Below are positions 51,412 through 59,589 of a stretch of DNA of 64,000 nucleotides, piece by piece. Below the pieces are notes generated by a model. That model made no database searches. It saw only the letters and a list, made by a program, of their open reading frames with translations, and was not told where the DNA came from. Positions within the stretch are counted from its first letter, which is position 1. Each line of letters begins with the position of its first letter. The position numbers and the translations under genes are program-made. The DNA comes from Muribaculaceae bacterium (GTDB taxonomy: Bacteria > Bacteroidota > Bacteroidia > Bacteroidales > Muribaculaceae), in contig JAFZAC010000027.1 of the NCBI GenBank assembly GCA_017548365.1, forward strand, positions 1 to 64,000, in the 5' to 3' direction.

Positions 51412-52470
51412 ATGAAAACAAGCCAAATTTTCCAGCTTGAAGAAACAAGGCGAGAAAGGCGGTGGCTCGAGAAGAACCACCCGATTCGACAGCTATTCTG
51501 GGAATGTACCCTCAGATGCAACCTTGCGTGCCGTCACTGTGGCAGCGACTGCCGAAAGGAAGCTCTCGTCCCCGACATGCCACTCGACCACTTCATCCCA
51601 GTACTCGACGACGTAGCCACCATTGCACCACCCGAGAAAGTGCTTGTCAACACCGTAGGCGGTGAGCCTCTGGTGCGTCCCGACATTCTGGAATGCGGGA
51701 AAGCAATTACTGACCGAGGCTTCTCATGGGGATTTGTCACTAACGGTGTGTTGCTTACCGAACCTTTGATGCACAAGCTCATAGATGCTGGCTTGCGCAC
51801 AGTTGCCGTGAGTCTCGACGGGCTTGAACCTGAGCACAACTGGCTGCGCGGCAACTCCTACAACGGCGCCATGAATGCAATTAAGCTCCTGGTCGACACG
51901 CCCCTACTTTGGGATGTTATCACCTGCGTGAATCAGCGAAACTTCTCCACCCTACCACAGCTCAAGCAGCACCTCATCGACACAGGTGTGAAAAAGTGGC
52001 GCATCTTCACCATCTTTCCACAAGGACGAGCAAAACTCAATCCCGAACTATTCCTAAGCCCTCAGCAATTCCGGGAACTCATGGAATTTATAGCATCAAC
52101 CCGTAAAGAAGGGGGCATAAATCTGTCATACAGCTGCGAAGGATTCTTGGGCGAATATGAGGGTGAAGTGAGAAATCACATCTATCGATGCGATGCAGGT
52201 ACTATGACAGCTTCGGTGCTTGCAAACGGTGACATCAGCGGATGCATGAGCATACGCTCTCATTATGCTCAGGGAAACATCTATCGTGACCGCTTCAGCG
52301 ATGTGTGGAACAACCGTTTTGAACAAATGCGTGACCGACGTTGGATGAAGCACGACGACTGCAAGCGATGCAAGATGTGGGACTGGTGTGCCGGTGGGCC
52401 GTTCCACCTGCGCGGCGATAACGGAGAGATGCTGCACTGCAACTATCTCACCCTATGCGAAGCTAGATAA
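51412..52470 (+). CDS. Radical SAM/SPASM enzyme paired with lipoproteins
   Basis: 352 residues. The cluster binds through C36-C40-C43 (CNLACRHC), preceded by FWECTLR. Radical SAM barrel (about 30-230) with NTVGGEPLVRPDI and VSLDGLEPEHNWLRG, then a SPASM-type Cys-rich C-terminus (YRCDAG, ISGCMS, DDCKRCKMWDWC, LHCNYLTLC) for auxiliary Fe-S clusters. Such enzymes modify ribosomally made peptides or proteins. It closes the operon of three VYGPP lipoproteins (30 bp gap), so these are the evident substrates. ATG at 51412 preferred to a TTG right after the previous stop. The chemistry is unknown. Confidence 0.88.
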   Translation: MKTSQIFQLEETRRERRWLEKNHPIRQLFWECTLRCNLACRHCGSDCRKEALVPDMPLDHFIPVLDDVATIAPPEKVLVNTVGGEPLVRPDILECGKAITDRGFSWGFVTNGVLLTEPLMHKLIDAGLRTVAVSLDGLEPEHNWLRGNSYNGAMNAIKLLVDTPLLWDVITCVNQRNFSTLPQLKQHLIDTGVKKWRIFTIFPQGRAKLNPELFLSPQQFRELMEFIASTRKEGGINLSYSCEGFLGEYEGEVRNHIYRCDAGTMTASVLANGDISGCMSIRSHYAQGNIYRDRFSDVWNNRFEQMRDRRWMKHDDCKRCKMWDWCAGGPFHLRGDNGEMLHCNYLTLCEAR

Positions 52471-52479
52471 TGAATGGGA

Positions 52480-53607
52480 TTAAACGTTTTCTGAAAGGAT
52501 TTCTTTAATAGCCTTACTCACTAACGACAGTGTTATAGCTGTCTTCATCGCCTCATTCAGAGGCATGTCTTTAGGAGTCACTTCTATCACTTGAGAGAAG
52601 CCCATAGCAGCGACATCAGCCCTTGAATCAAGGCTACCGCATAATGCTATAACTGGAATGTTGCGCCTACTGGCTGCACGCAACACGCCTGCCGGAGCTT
52701 TGCCCATAGCTGTCTGTTCATCGATGCGCCCCTCTCCAGTGATAATGAACTGAGCATCGACGATAATGTCGTCAAAATTGGACAACTCAAGCACAAAGTT
52801 GACACCAGGAATAATCACAGCATCAAGCATCGCAACCATCCCTGCTGCAACACCGCCAGCAGCACCTGCGCCAGGCATCATGACAACGTCTTTAGGCATA
52901 AAACGAGACAGATTGCTTAAACCATTCTCCAACTCAACCACTTGCTGTGGAGACGCACCTTTTTGAGGTGCAAAAACCGCCGATGCACCCTTCTCTCCAA
53001 GCAGAGGGTTATCCACGTCGGTCAACAGAGTGAAACACACATCCCGCACACGTTGCGACAAACCTTGCGTGTTGATGTGATCAATGAGCGACAAATTGCC
53101 TCCACAAGGGCGAATAACAATGCCATTAATATCCCGAAACTCACAACCCAGAGCAAAAAGAATTCCCATCGCACCATCACAAGTTGCACTGCCGCCAAGC
53201 CCCAGCACAATGTTACGAGCCCCATTTTCTATGGCATTGACAATCATCACTCCTGTACCTATCGTTGACGCATGCATCACATCACGTTCACTAGTAGGAA
53301 CAAGAGCAAGACCGCTGGCTGTCGCCAGGTCCATATAGGCTGTCGAGCTTTCGTCATCAAGAAGATAATGAGCATGAACCGGTGACAGACTTTCAAGACA
53401 TCCAGGCACTTGAACATGACACTCTCGACATTGGTCGCCAAGCAGTTCCTTTATCGCCTGCATGGTGCCATCTCCTCCATCGGCAAGAGGAACCTTAAGC
53501 ACTTCTATGCCAGGACGGTATTGGTTAATAGTTTCTTCTATAGCGTCACACAGTTGCCGGGAAGTGGCACTCCCCTTGAACTTATCTATTGCGACAACTA
53601 TTTTCAT
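52480..53607 (-). CDS. Glycerate 2-kinase (GarK/GlxK type)
   Basis: 375 residues. VVAIDKFKGSATSRQL and PLADGGDGTMQA open the fold, with GLGGSATCDGAMG, GAAGGVAAG and GEGRIDEQT later, all diagnostic of the type I glycerate kinase family. Produces 2-phosphoglycerate from glycerate. Its stop is only 9 bp from the stop of the convergent radical SAM gene. Starts 4 bp after the coiled-coil lipoprotein stop. Confidence 0.92.
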   Translation of the reverse strand: MKIVVAIDKFKGSATSRQLCDAIEETINQYRPGIEVLKVPLADGGDGTMQAIKELLGDQCRECHVQVPGCLESLSPVHAHYLLDDESSTAYMDLATASGLALVPTSERDVMHASTIGTGVMIVNAIENGARNIVLGLGGSATCDGAMGILFALGCEFRDINGIVIRPCGGNLSLIDHINTQGLSQRVRDVCFTLLTDVDNPLLGEKGASAVFAPQKGASPQQVVELENGLSNLSRFMPKDVVMMPGAGAAGGVAAGMVAMLDAVIIPGVNFVLELSNFDDIIVDAQFIITGEGRIDEQTAMGKAPAGVLRAASRRNIPVIALCGSLDSRADVAAMGFSQVIEVTPKDMPLNEAMKTAITLSLVSKAIKEILSENV

Positions 53608-53611
53608 TACA

Positions 53612-54556
53612 TCAGTCGACCTGAACAACTAGGTAATTAGAATACTGCCAGAACAAAGCGGAGTTGATTATCCTGAGAACTTTGACTCCATTGACCTCAC
53701 CAACGCTGTAAGAGCCCTCGGGATGAGTTGTCAAGAGCTTGAACTTCTTGCTGTGAAGATTAATCTCATTGAGAGTGCGCTTGTCGGCCTTGGTGAAATA
53801 AGAATGCATGATGTTGCTGTTCTGCATCACTTTGGTCTTGCGCAAGAAACCCGTATCAATGATTTTGTGATTCTTCAGTTCCTTCTTTGATCCAATGGCA
53901 TAATAACACACATTCTGCTCATCAACAGCACGTTTCTTTTCATCATTAACTCGTTGGTTCTCTTTTTTAAGGTTGCTGTTCTCGGCATTAACATTGGTAT
54001 TGACAACTTTCAAGGAGTCTACCCTACCGCTCAAATCTTTGATTTGTGCATTGGCGGCATCAAGTTTTGCTGTCAAGTTGTCTATCATAATCTGCTGGTC
54101 GGCAAGTTGCTGCTTAAGATTGGCGATTGTTTGGAGCATCGACTTGCGAGACTCCTCATTATACTTGTTGTTGGCCTCGGCATTGGTGAGTTTCTCCTCA
54201 AGTTGGGCGAGGCGGTTCATTCGCTCCTGAATTGAGTTCTTGATAAGCAAGATGTCATTGCGCATCTGATCGCGCTTGTCGGCTGTTTCCTGACTGAAAT
54301 TAGTTGTCGATACTATCTGCTCCATGCGCTTTATCTCATTCAAGCCGTCACTCACCTCATTCACCAGCGTACTCAATGAATTCATGTAGTCACGAGCCAT
54401 CTCAAGTGAGTCACGTAACAGCATGTTGTCATCACTCATCGATACTTCGCTAATAGCACCCGACTGGCTGTCTTCATCATTCTTGTTGTGGCACGACATC
54501 ACAGTTAGGCACACAAACGCCAGAACGGCTATTGATAATATCTTATATCTCTTCAT
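53612..54556 (-). CDS. Coiled-coil lipoprotein (Cbp1-like)
   Basis: 314 residues. Lipobox (CLTVMSC, Cys22), then about 165 residues of coiled coil rich in Leu, Asn, Lys and Gln (about 60-215), then a compact C-terminal domain (VCYYAIGSKKELKNHKII to the end WQYSNYLVVQVD). This resembles a Bacteroidales coiled-coil lipoprotein family sometimes annotated as Cbp1 collagen-binding adhesin; binding is not shown. Start at 54556 overlaps the rsmI end by 14 bp. Confidence 0.75.
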   Translation of the reverse strand: MKRYKILSIAVLAFVCLTVMSCHNKNDEDSQSGAISEVSMSDDNMLLRDSLEMARDYMNSLSTLVNEVSDGLNEIKRMEQIVSTTNFSQETADKRDQMRNDILLIKNSIQERMNRLAQLEEKLTNAEANNKYNEESRKSMLQTIANLKQQLADQQIMIDNLTAKLDAANAQIKDLSGRVDSLKVVNTNVNAENSNLKKENQRVNDEKKRAVDEQNVCYYAIGSKKELKNHKIIDTGFLRKTKVMQNSNIMHSYFTKADKRTLNEINLHSKKFKLLTTHPEGSYSVGEVNGVKVLRIINSALFWQYSNYLVVQVD

Positions 54557-55301
54557 CGCAATCTTTATTTTGGGAGTATTTGTTTTTGAATTTAGCATAT
54601 TTATCGATTTTCACTTGTTGGTCTATAGGCTTGCCTGCTACTACCACAACTATCTCGCCACGAGGAGTCTCGTGCTTGAAATGTTCTACAAGCTCTTGTA
54701 GTGAGCCGTGGCATGTAGTGTCATGAATCTTCGAAATCTCACGGCACACCGAGGCAGGACGGTCGGCGCCAAAAGTTGCGACAAACTGTTCCAAGGTCTT
54801 GACAAGCCTCATGGGAGACTCATAGAAAATCATGGTTCGCCTTTCGCGAGAAAGTTCTTCCAAACGAGTGGCACGGCCCTTCTTGGCGGGCAGAAATCCT
54901 TCAAAAGTGAAACGTTCGCACGGCAGTCCCGAGTTAACTATAGCAGGTACAAAAGCTGTTGCTCCGGGCAACGTCTCTATTGCGATGCCATTCTCACGGC
55001 AGGCTCTTGACAGCAAGAATCCGGGGTCACTGATGCCTGGTGTGCCTGCATCGGTCACGAGGGCGATAGTCTCGCCTGCCTTCAATTGCTGAACAATAGC
55101 ATTTACCGTCTCATGCTCGTTAAACTTGTGATGGCTTCGCATGGGAGTGCTAATATCATAATACTTCATCAATACCGCACTAGTGCGGGTATCTTCGGCA
55201 AGAATCAGTGACACTTCTTTGAGCACTTTTACCGCACGTGGTGTCATGTCCTCAAGATTTCCCACTGGTGTGGGCACCATATATAACTTTCCTGCCATCA
55301 C
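54543..55301 (-). CDS. rsmI: 16S rRNA (cytidine-1402-2'-O) methyltransferase RsmI
   Basis: 252 residues. Tetrapyrrole-methylase fold: VPTPVGNLEDMTPRA at 8-22, HHKFNEH, TDAGTPGISDPGF, SGLPCERFTFEGFLP and FYESPMRLVKTL. Modifies the 3' P-site nucleotide of 16S rRNA. Same strand as its neighbours, 12 bp after the upstream hypothetical. Confidence 0.94.
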   Translation of the reverse strand: MMAGKLYMVPTPVGNLEDMTPRAVKVLKEVSLILAEDTRTSAVLMKYYDISTPMRSHHKFNEHETVNAIVQQLKAGETIALVTDAGTPGISDPGFLLSRACRENGIAIETLPGATAFVPAIVNSGLPCERFTFEGFLPAKKGRATRLEELSRERRTMIFYESPMRLVKTLEQFVATFGADRPASVCREISKIHDTTCHGSLQELVEHFKHETPRGEIVVVVAGKPIDQQVKIDKYAKFKNKYSQNKDCDEEI

Positions 55302-55312
55302 AACGTGCTTTT

Positions 55313-55975
55313 TTATTGTTTAAAGCCCAAGGCTATCAACCTCATAAACTCCACAACGACATCTCTGCTCATGTCCCAATTAAGCTCGCCCGACACGTAC
55401 GACTTCACTTCCTCAACGCTCTTGAGCGACTTAATGTGATTGATGGCTTCGTCAAACTTCTGCTGGTCGTTATCAAAGAGTTCACGCAAGAACAAAAACC
55501 TATCATTGATACTGAAGGCCGATGTCGCATCATAGACTGGAGCAGGATCGACTTTTTCCACTTCCGAAGCTTTAGGCTTGAACGAAGGTGGCAGTGACGG
55601 CTTCTTTACACGGGGCAGAACAATTTGAGTGCGAGGTGTAGATGGAAATGGAGGGCTCACTTGGCCCGCTCTTGCACCTTGAGATATCGACATCGCGTCA
55701 AACATTGAACGAGACGACGAGCAATCTTTATCCACTTTTTCTAAATCAATAATCACCTTTTCTTCCTCTTTTCCCAAAGACGAAGTAACATCGGCAACTG
55801 ACGACTCATCGTCACAAAGTGGCAGCTGCTGTGCTTCTTGAGCCACAACAACAGCCTTTTCTTTAAAACGTTTCACCACTTCGGGTGGAACATCGTCATG
55901 ACGCCGTCGCATCACAAGCAACAGACCTTCAAGCTCATACACATGTGTGAGCATATTGTCGATTGTTGTCTTCAT
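55313..55975 (-). CDS. Hypothetical cytosolic protein, conserved-looking
   Basis: 220 residues, no signal. N-terminal helix (MLTHVYELEGLLLVMRRRHDD), disordered Ser/Pro-rich middle (about 70-145), and a helical C-terminal domain (FSINDRFLFLRELFDNDQQKFDEAI, SVEEVKSYVS). First gene of the group hypothetical-rsmI-lipoprotein-glycerate kinase. The C-terminal domain resembles a domain found next to rsmI in other Bacteroidales, function unknown. Confidence 0.65.
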   Translation of the reverse strand: MKTTIDNMLTHVYELEGLLLVMRRRHDDVPPEVVKRFKEKAVVVAQEAQQLPLCDDESSVADVTSSLGKEEEKVIIDLEKVDKDCSSSRSMFDAMSISQGARAGQVSPPFPSTPRTQIVLPRVKKPSLPPSFKPKASEVEKVDPAPVYDATSAFSINDRFLFLRELFDNDQQKFDEAINHIKSLKSVEEVKSYVSGELNWDMSRDVVVEFMRLIALGFKQ

Positions 55976-56126
55976 ATTCTAATATTCCTTCCTTAATCCT
56001 ATTAGATATATTGATTTAGCATGCAAACATATAAAAAATTATCAAATGTCGCATAACAAAATCAAAAAAATTGTCAACAAGCAACAATAAACATCGATAA
56101 TAATCTCGATTTATTCCAATCAAATA

Positions 56127-57554
56127 TTAATGCTCGGGGTCAAAAATACCTATCAGCAGGCGGTCAATCTTGTCCTTGAGATTAGGGCGGCTACCATGCC
56201 AGTTGTTAACCAAGACTGCCCATGCATACTTGGGCTCATCGGCAGGATAATAGCCCACATAGCATTGAACATCACGCATCGAGCCCGATTTCACTGCAAG
56301 ATGTGTGCTCATAGCTGTGCCTGGAATAAGAGTGCCTATGCGCGCATTCACACCAACACGGGGCATTAAGTCAACCAAGCGGAGTTGTTTCGAGCCAAAA
56401 CGACGAGACGACATGTAGGTGAGCATATCGCCAAAGAAGCGAACGGGTGCCTTATTGTTTCGAGCAAGACCGCTGCCATCATATTGAAACTTACCGCTCA
56501 CATCGAGACCACGAGCCGTAAACAAGCTATCAATGACAGCGACTCCTTCGCTGTCAATGGGCTCTCGGCCGCTATTAACCGCTATTGCCCTCAGCAATGC
56601 TTCGGTAAACATATTGTCACTGCGCTCTAACAGCGAAGTGATAATGTCGGTTAAGACTGGACTTTTATGAGTCAAGAGCAACCACCGACTCGAACTAGAA
56701 GGCAACACACTGTTTCCCACATTGATACCCGATGCCATGAGAGTGCGTTGCAAGCTGTCGACAAGAAGCACATCGGGAGTGGGATTAGATACGTCAAAGT
56801 AGTAAGTCGTGTCGGCAGCTGTACCAGTAAGAACTATTGTAGGATTGGCATATTCCAACAGCACTCCCACATTGTCCTCATTACCGGCACGCATCTTGTT
56901 TACAATTTCCACACCTGGCACATTGGGCACGAAATGAGCATTCTCAACTTTACCATTGTGGCTGTCAAATACAAGACGCACCTTGTTGTCGCAGTAGTTC
57001 AGAGCATGAACTCCCATACCGTAATCCCATGCCAAGTCGTCGGCGCACCAGTCTCCATTGTAGGCAGGATAGTAGTGAAGCGAGTTGTCGACTATAACTT
57101 TGCCTTCAATCTGATTGATGCCTTGCTTTTTCAGAGTTTCGATAATTTCATGCACAATATCAAGATTATCCTTGAAGTACACCGACCCCAGCGTGGGATC
57201 GCCTTTGCCCACTATCACCAGATTTCCCTTCAGGGTGCTGCCATGAATCTCGCCATCAAGATACACAGGAGTGCCAAAGGTGTAATCGGCACCCAGCAAT
57301 TCCAGAGCTGCCGAAGAGGTCACAGTCTTCATGGTCGATGCAGTGATGCAAGCCAGATTGGCATTGCGGCTACCTAGAGTCTTGCCAGTCTTTAAGTCAA
57401 CCACTATCACGCCCAGTGACCCATGACGCATTAGCGAGTCATCAACAAAGCGGTCTATAGCCTTCTGAGTGCGCTGGTTTGTCACCTCTCTTGCTTGAAC
57501 CGTGACAGTTGTCATGGCAAGCAACATCATTACAACTATTGATTTCAATTTCAT
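56127..57554 (-). CDS. dacB: D-alanyl-D-alanine carboxypeptidase/endopeptidase PBP4 (DacB)
   Basis: 475 residues. Signal peptide (MKLKSIVVMMLLAMTTVTVQA), then the PBP4 fold with SxxK in ASTMKT, SDN in ERSDNMFTEAL, and KSG in AVKSGSMRDVQ. Removes D-Ala and cleaves cross-links in peptidoglycan. Start at 57554 chosen for the signal peptide; a longer frame would overlap the HD gene. 31 bp after that gene on the same strand. Confidence 0.92.
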   Translation of the reverse strand: MKLKSIVVMMLLAMTTVTVQAREVTNQRTQKAIDRFVDDSLMRHGSLGVIVVDLKTGKTLGSRNANLACITASTMKTVTSSAALELLGADYTFGTPVYLDGEIHGSTLKGNLVIVGKGDPTLGSVYFKDNLDIVHEIIETLKKQGINQIEGKVIVDNSLHYYPAYNGDWCADDLAWDYGMGVHALNYCDNKVRLVFDSHNGKVENAHFVPNVPGVEIVNKMRAGNEDNVGVLLEYANPTIVLTGTAADTTYYFDVSNPTPDVLLVDSLQRTLMASGINVGNSVLPSSSSRWLLLTHKSPVLTDIITSLLERSDNMFTEALLRAIAVNSGREPIDSEGVAVIDSLFTARGLDVSGKFQYDGSGLARNNKAPVRFFGDMLTYMSSRRFGSKQLRLVDLMPRVGVNARIGTLIPGTAMSTHLAVKSGSMRDVQCYVGYYPADEPKYAWAVLVNNWHGSRPNLKDKIDRLLIGIFDPEH

Positions 57555-57585
57555 ATCTATTATCATTATTTTGTCAAAAACAGAA

Positions 57586-58221
57586 TTAACCGAGAACCGC
57601 GCCATCCCACTCCAGCAAGTTTGCGGCAATGCCGTCGGCCAGGTTCACGAGCGAGCACAGAGGGTGCTCGTCGCGGGCGGTGTTCAAACATCGAGTAAGC
57701 TCATAGCTGTTCATAGGCAGGTCCCAAGCAGCCATGTGCCAGCGTATGGCAAGCAGCTCGTCATCATAGATTTCCAAGCCACTCATCAGAGCAAGCATAG
57801 CCGATTTCTCGCCATGCCCCATTGGGAAATTGCTGAAGCTCACGTCATAGGTCGCAACCTCGCGCCAAAGGCCATCTTCACCTTTGCGTTTCTTTATCGT
57901 GGGCTGATAGATGTCACTCTTACAGATGTCATGAAGCAATGTTGCAACAATCACACTCTCTTTCTTCAACTTGGGCTCCAACTCTGGTTTCATGGCGACA
58001 ACCATTTCGCGCAGCTTCAATCCAGCCTTGCAGGTGTTCAGTGAATGGACCAGCAACCCACCATCGCTGTTGAGGTGATGATTAACGCTAGCAGGAGCTG
58101 TAAAAAAGCGCATCTTGCCATCATCAAGCATCTCTAATAAATCGTCAACACCTTCTCGTCCTGTAGATTTAAGAAGGTTTATGAACTCGGCTTTATATGA
58201 TTCGATTTCTTGTCTTGTCAT
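57586..58221 (-). CDS. HD domain phosphohydrolase-like protein
   Basis: 211 residues. HD-type metal site: VHSLNT (His about 60), LLHDICKSD (HD about 97), MGHGEKSA and RWHMAAWD later. Resembles YhaM-like or predicted HD-superfamily hydrolases in Bacteroidetes. Substrate unknown. Overlaps the upstream gene by 29 bp on the same strand. Confidence 0.82.
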   Translation of the reverse strand: MTRQEIESYKAEFINLLKSTGREGVDDLLEMLDDGKMRFFTAPASVNHHLNSDGGLLVHSLNTCKAGLKLREMVVAMKPELEPKLKKESVIVATLLHDICKSDIYQPTIKKRKGEDGLWREVATYDVSFSNFPMGHGEKSAMLALMSGLEIYDDELLAIRWHMAAWDLPMNSYELTRCLNTARDEHPLCSLVNLADGIAANLLEWDGAVLG

Positions 58222-58579
58222 CTTTCTTGATATTACGTTTATTTTTCTTTTTCTTCTTTCTTCTCATGTATTTCAACCAAGCATAGTGCTTACGCCTCTT
58301 AAGATAGTCATAGTCGCTCTCATGGACATACGCCTCACGCTCAAATCCTATGCCACGATAAGCATTACCCTTCAACAACAGCCTCAAAGCCCACTCTATC
58401 AGGTATATGATATAGAACGGGATATAGGCCAACTCGCGCATTTGAGCAGTGTGGATGCGCTCATGGTTTATCAAGCGCTTGGTCACGCGCACATCGGGGT
58501 GAACAAAAATTACACCAAACAGATTGATTGCTGCATGACGGCGCAACGGCGGCATATATCGACTTCTGACTATTTTCAT
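58193..58579 (-). CDS. HExxH-containing membrane-associated protein
   Basis: 128 residues. One HExxH sequence (NHERIHTAQMREL, about 38) followed at once by a hydrophobic segment (about 52-70, IPFYIIYLIEWALRLLL) and a very basic C-terminus with poly-Lys/Arg. The HExxH and downstream EAYVHESD (Glu) might form a zincin-like metal site. Function unknown; a conserved Bacteroidales type. Overlaps the HD gene. Confidence 0.7.
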   Translation of the reverse strand: MKIVRSRYMPPLRRHAAINLFGVIFVHPDVRVTKRLINHERIHTAQMRELAYIPFYIIYLIEWALRLLLKGNAYRGIGFEREAYVHESDYDYLKRRKHYAWLKYMRRKKKKKNKRNIKKDDKTRNRII

Positions 58580-58697
58580 CCTTAATATGAACTCACTTTT
58601 GGAGTTTGTTTTTGTTCTAAGGGATTAATCGGTTGAAAAATTATTTATTTCAGTATTAGAGTTTTCGTAATTCAAAAAATGTTTGAACTCCCACTTT

Positions 58698-59492
58698 CTA
58701 TCCCGACGCTGTCGACAACACTTGCTCGCGGAATATCTTGTCTTTATTCAAACGCTCATAAGACTTCTTGCTAGCACACTGGTGCGATTCCTTTTTACTG
58801 TAGCCAGAGCCGTCGGCAGCATAAATGCCGCCAAGAAGAACCGCTGTCTTGAACACTGGATTTCCTTCCATGTCGTTAATGGTGTCTATTAGCTGGAACT
58901 CTATCGTCACGCGATACTTTTGGGTCCATTCTATGAGTCGGGACTTGTAGTTGCGCTCGGTCTTTACAAGCTCGCGCAAGTCTAAATGCTCGGCTATTAT
59001 CTTCTTTTCTATGAAATCTTTGCAAGCCTGATAGCCGCGGTCGAGATAAATGGCGCCAACAAGCGCCTCAACAGCGTTGCCACTGATGTAGGAATTATGG
59101 CTAGACGAGTGAGTCGAAGCCCTCACATGCGACTCCAGCCTGAATGCCTTGCCTATGCGGTTAAGGCTCTCACGCTGAACAATCTTGGCACGAGTGCTTG
59201 TTAGGAAGCCCTCGTGCTTGGTGGGATAACGGTCATAAAGATAGGCTCCAACCACAGCATCAAGTATTGCGTCGCCCAGGTATTCTAAGCGCTCATTGTT
59301 GGCCCATCGGCCATCTTGCGTCTTCACTGGCATCGAGCGATGAACAAAGGCAAGCTTGTAATAATCGATGTTGAGGGGATAAAAACCTGTTATACCATGA
59401 ATAAAAACATAAAGTTCCTTTTCCTTAGCGAAAAGGAACTTTATGTTTGATATGATTCGGTTAAACAAGGTTGCGGAGTCTAGCTTTTTCAT
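58698..59492 (-). CDS. rnc: Ribonuclease III
   Basis: 264 residues. Signature NERLEYLGDAILDAVVGAYLY near 67-87, second acidic Glu in GNAVEALVGAIYLD, C-terminal dsRBD (about 180-255). Cleaves double-stranded RNA, including rRNA precursors. Long for the family (about 226) through an N-terminal extension (about 25 residues) encoding part of a 19-bp inverted repeat. Downstream of fabF and acpP, the common order. Confidence 0.93.
   Translation of the reverse strand: MKKLDSATLFNRIISNIKFLFAKEKELYVFIHGITGFYPLNIDYYKLAFVHRSMPVKTQDGRWANNERLEYLGDAILDAVVGAYLYDRYPTKHEGFLTSTRAKIVQRESLNRIGKAFRLESHVRASTHSSSHNSYISGNAVEALVGAIYLDRGYQACKDFIEKKIIAEHLDLRELVKTERNYKSRLIEWTQKYRVTIEFQLIDTINDMEGNPVFKTAVLLGGIYAADGSGYSKKESHQCASKKSYERLNKDKIFREQVLSTASG
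59405..59448 (-). promoter_or_regulatory. Perfect 19-bp hairpin inside rnc coding sequence
   Basis: 59405-59423 pairs exactly with 59430-59448 across a 6-nt loop. In the rnc mRNA it spans codons 15-30. A stem this long near the 5' end of an RNase III mRNA is a natural RNase III target, giving negative autoregulation as seen in the E. coli rnc leader. Confidence 0.65.
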
Positions 59493-59549
59493 GGCAAGGC
59501 TCCACAGGCCTCATGGTCTTTCAGGAAGCTATGGTGCTTTCCTTGCCAT
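59491..59549 (-). promoter_or_regulatory. Leader hairpin enclosing the rnc start
   Basis: ATGGCAAGG (59491-59499) and its complement CCTTGCCAT (59541-59549) form a 9-bp stem in the rnc leader whose base includes the first two bases of the start codon. Could limit translation. Confidence 0.4.
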
Positions 59550-59589
59550 CAATGGTTTAACGTCGGTGTGATACTGATTTTATCAGTTA

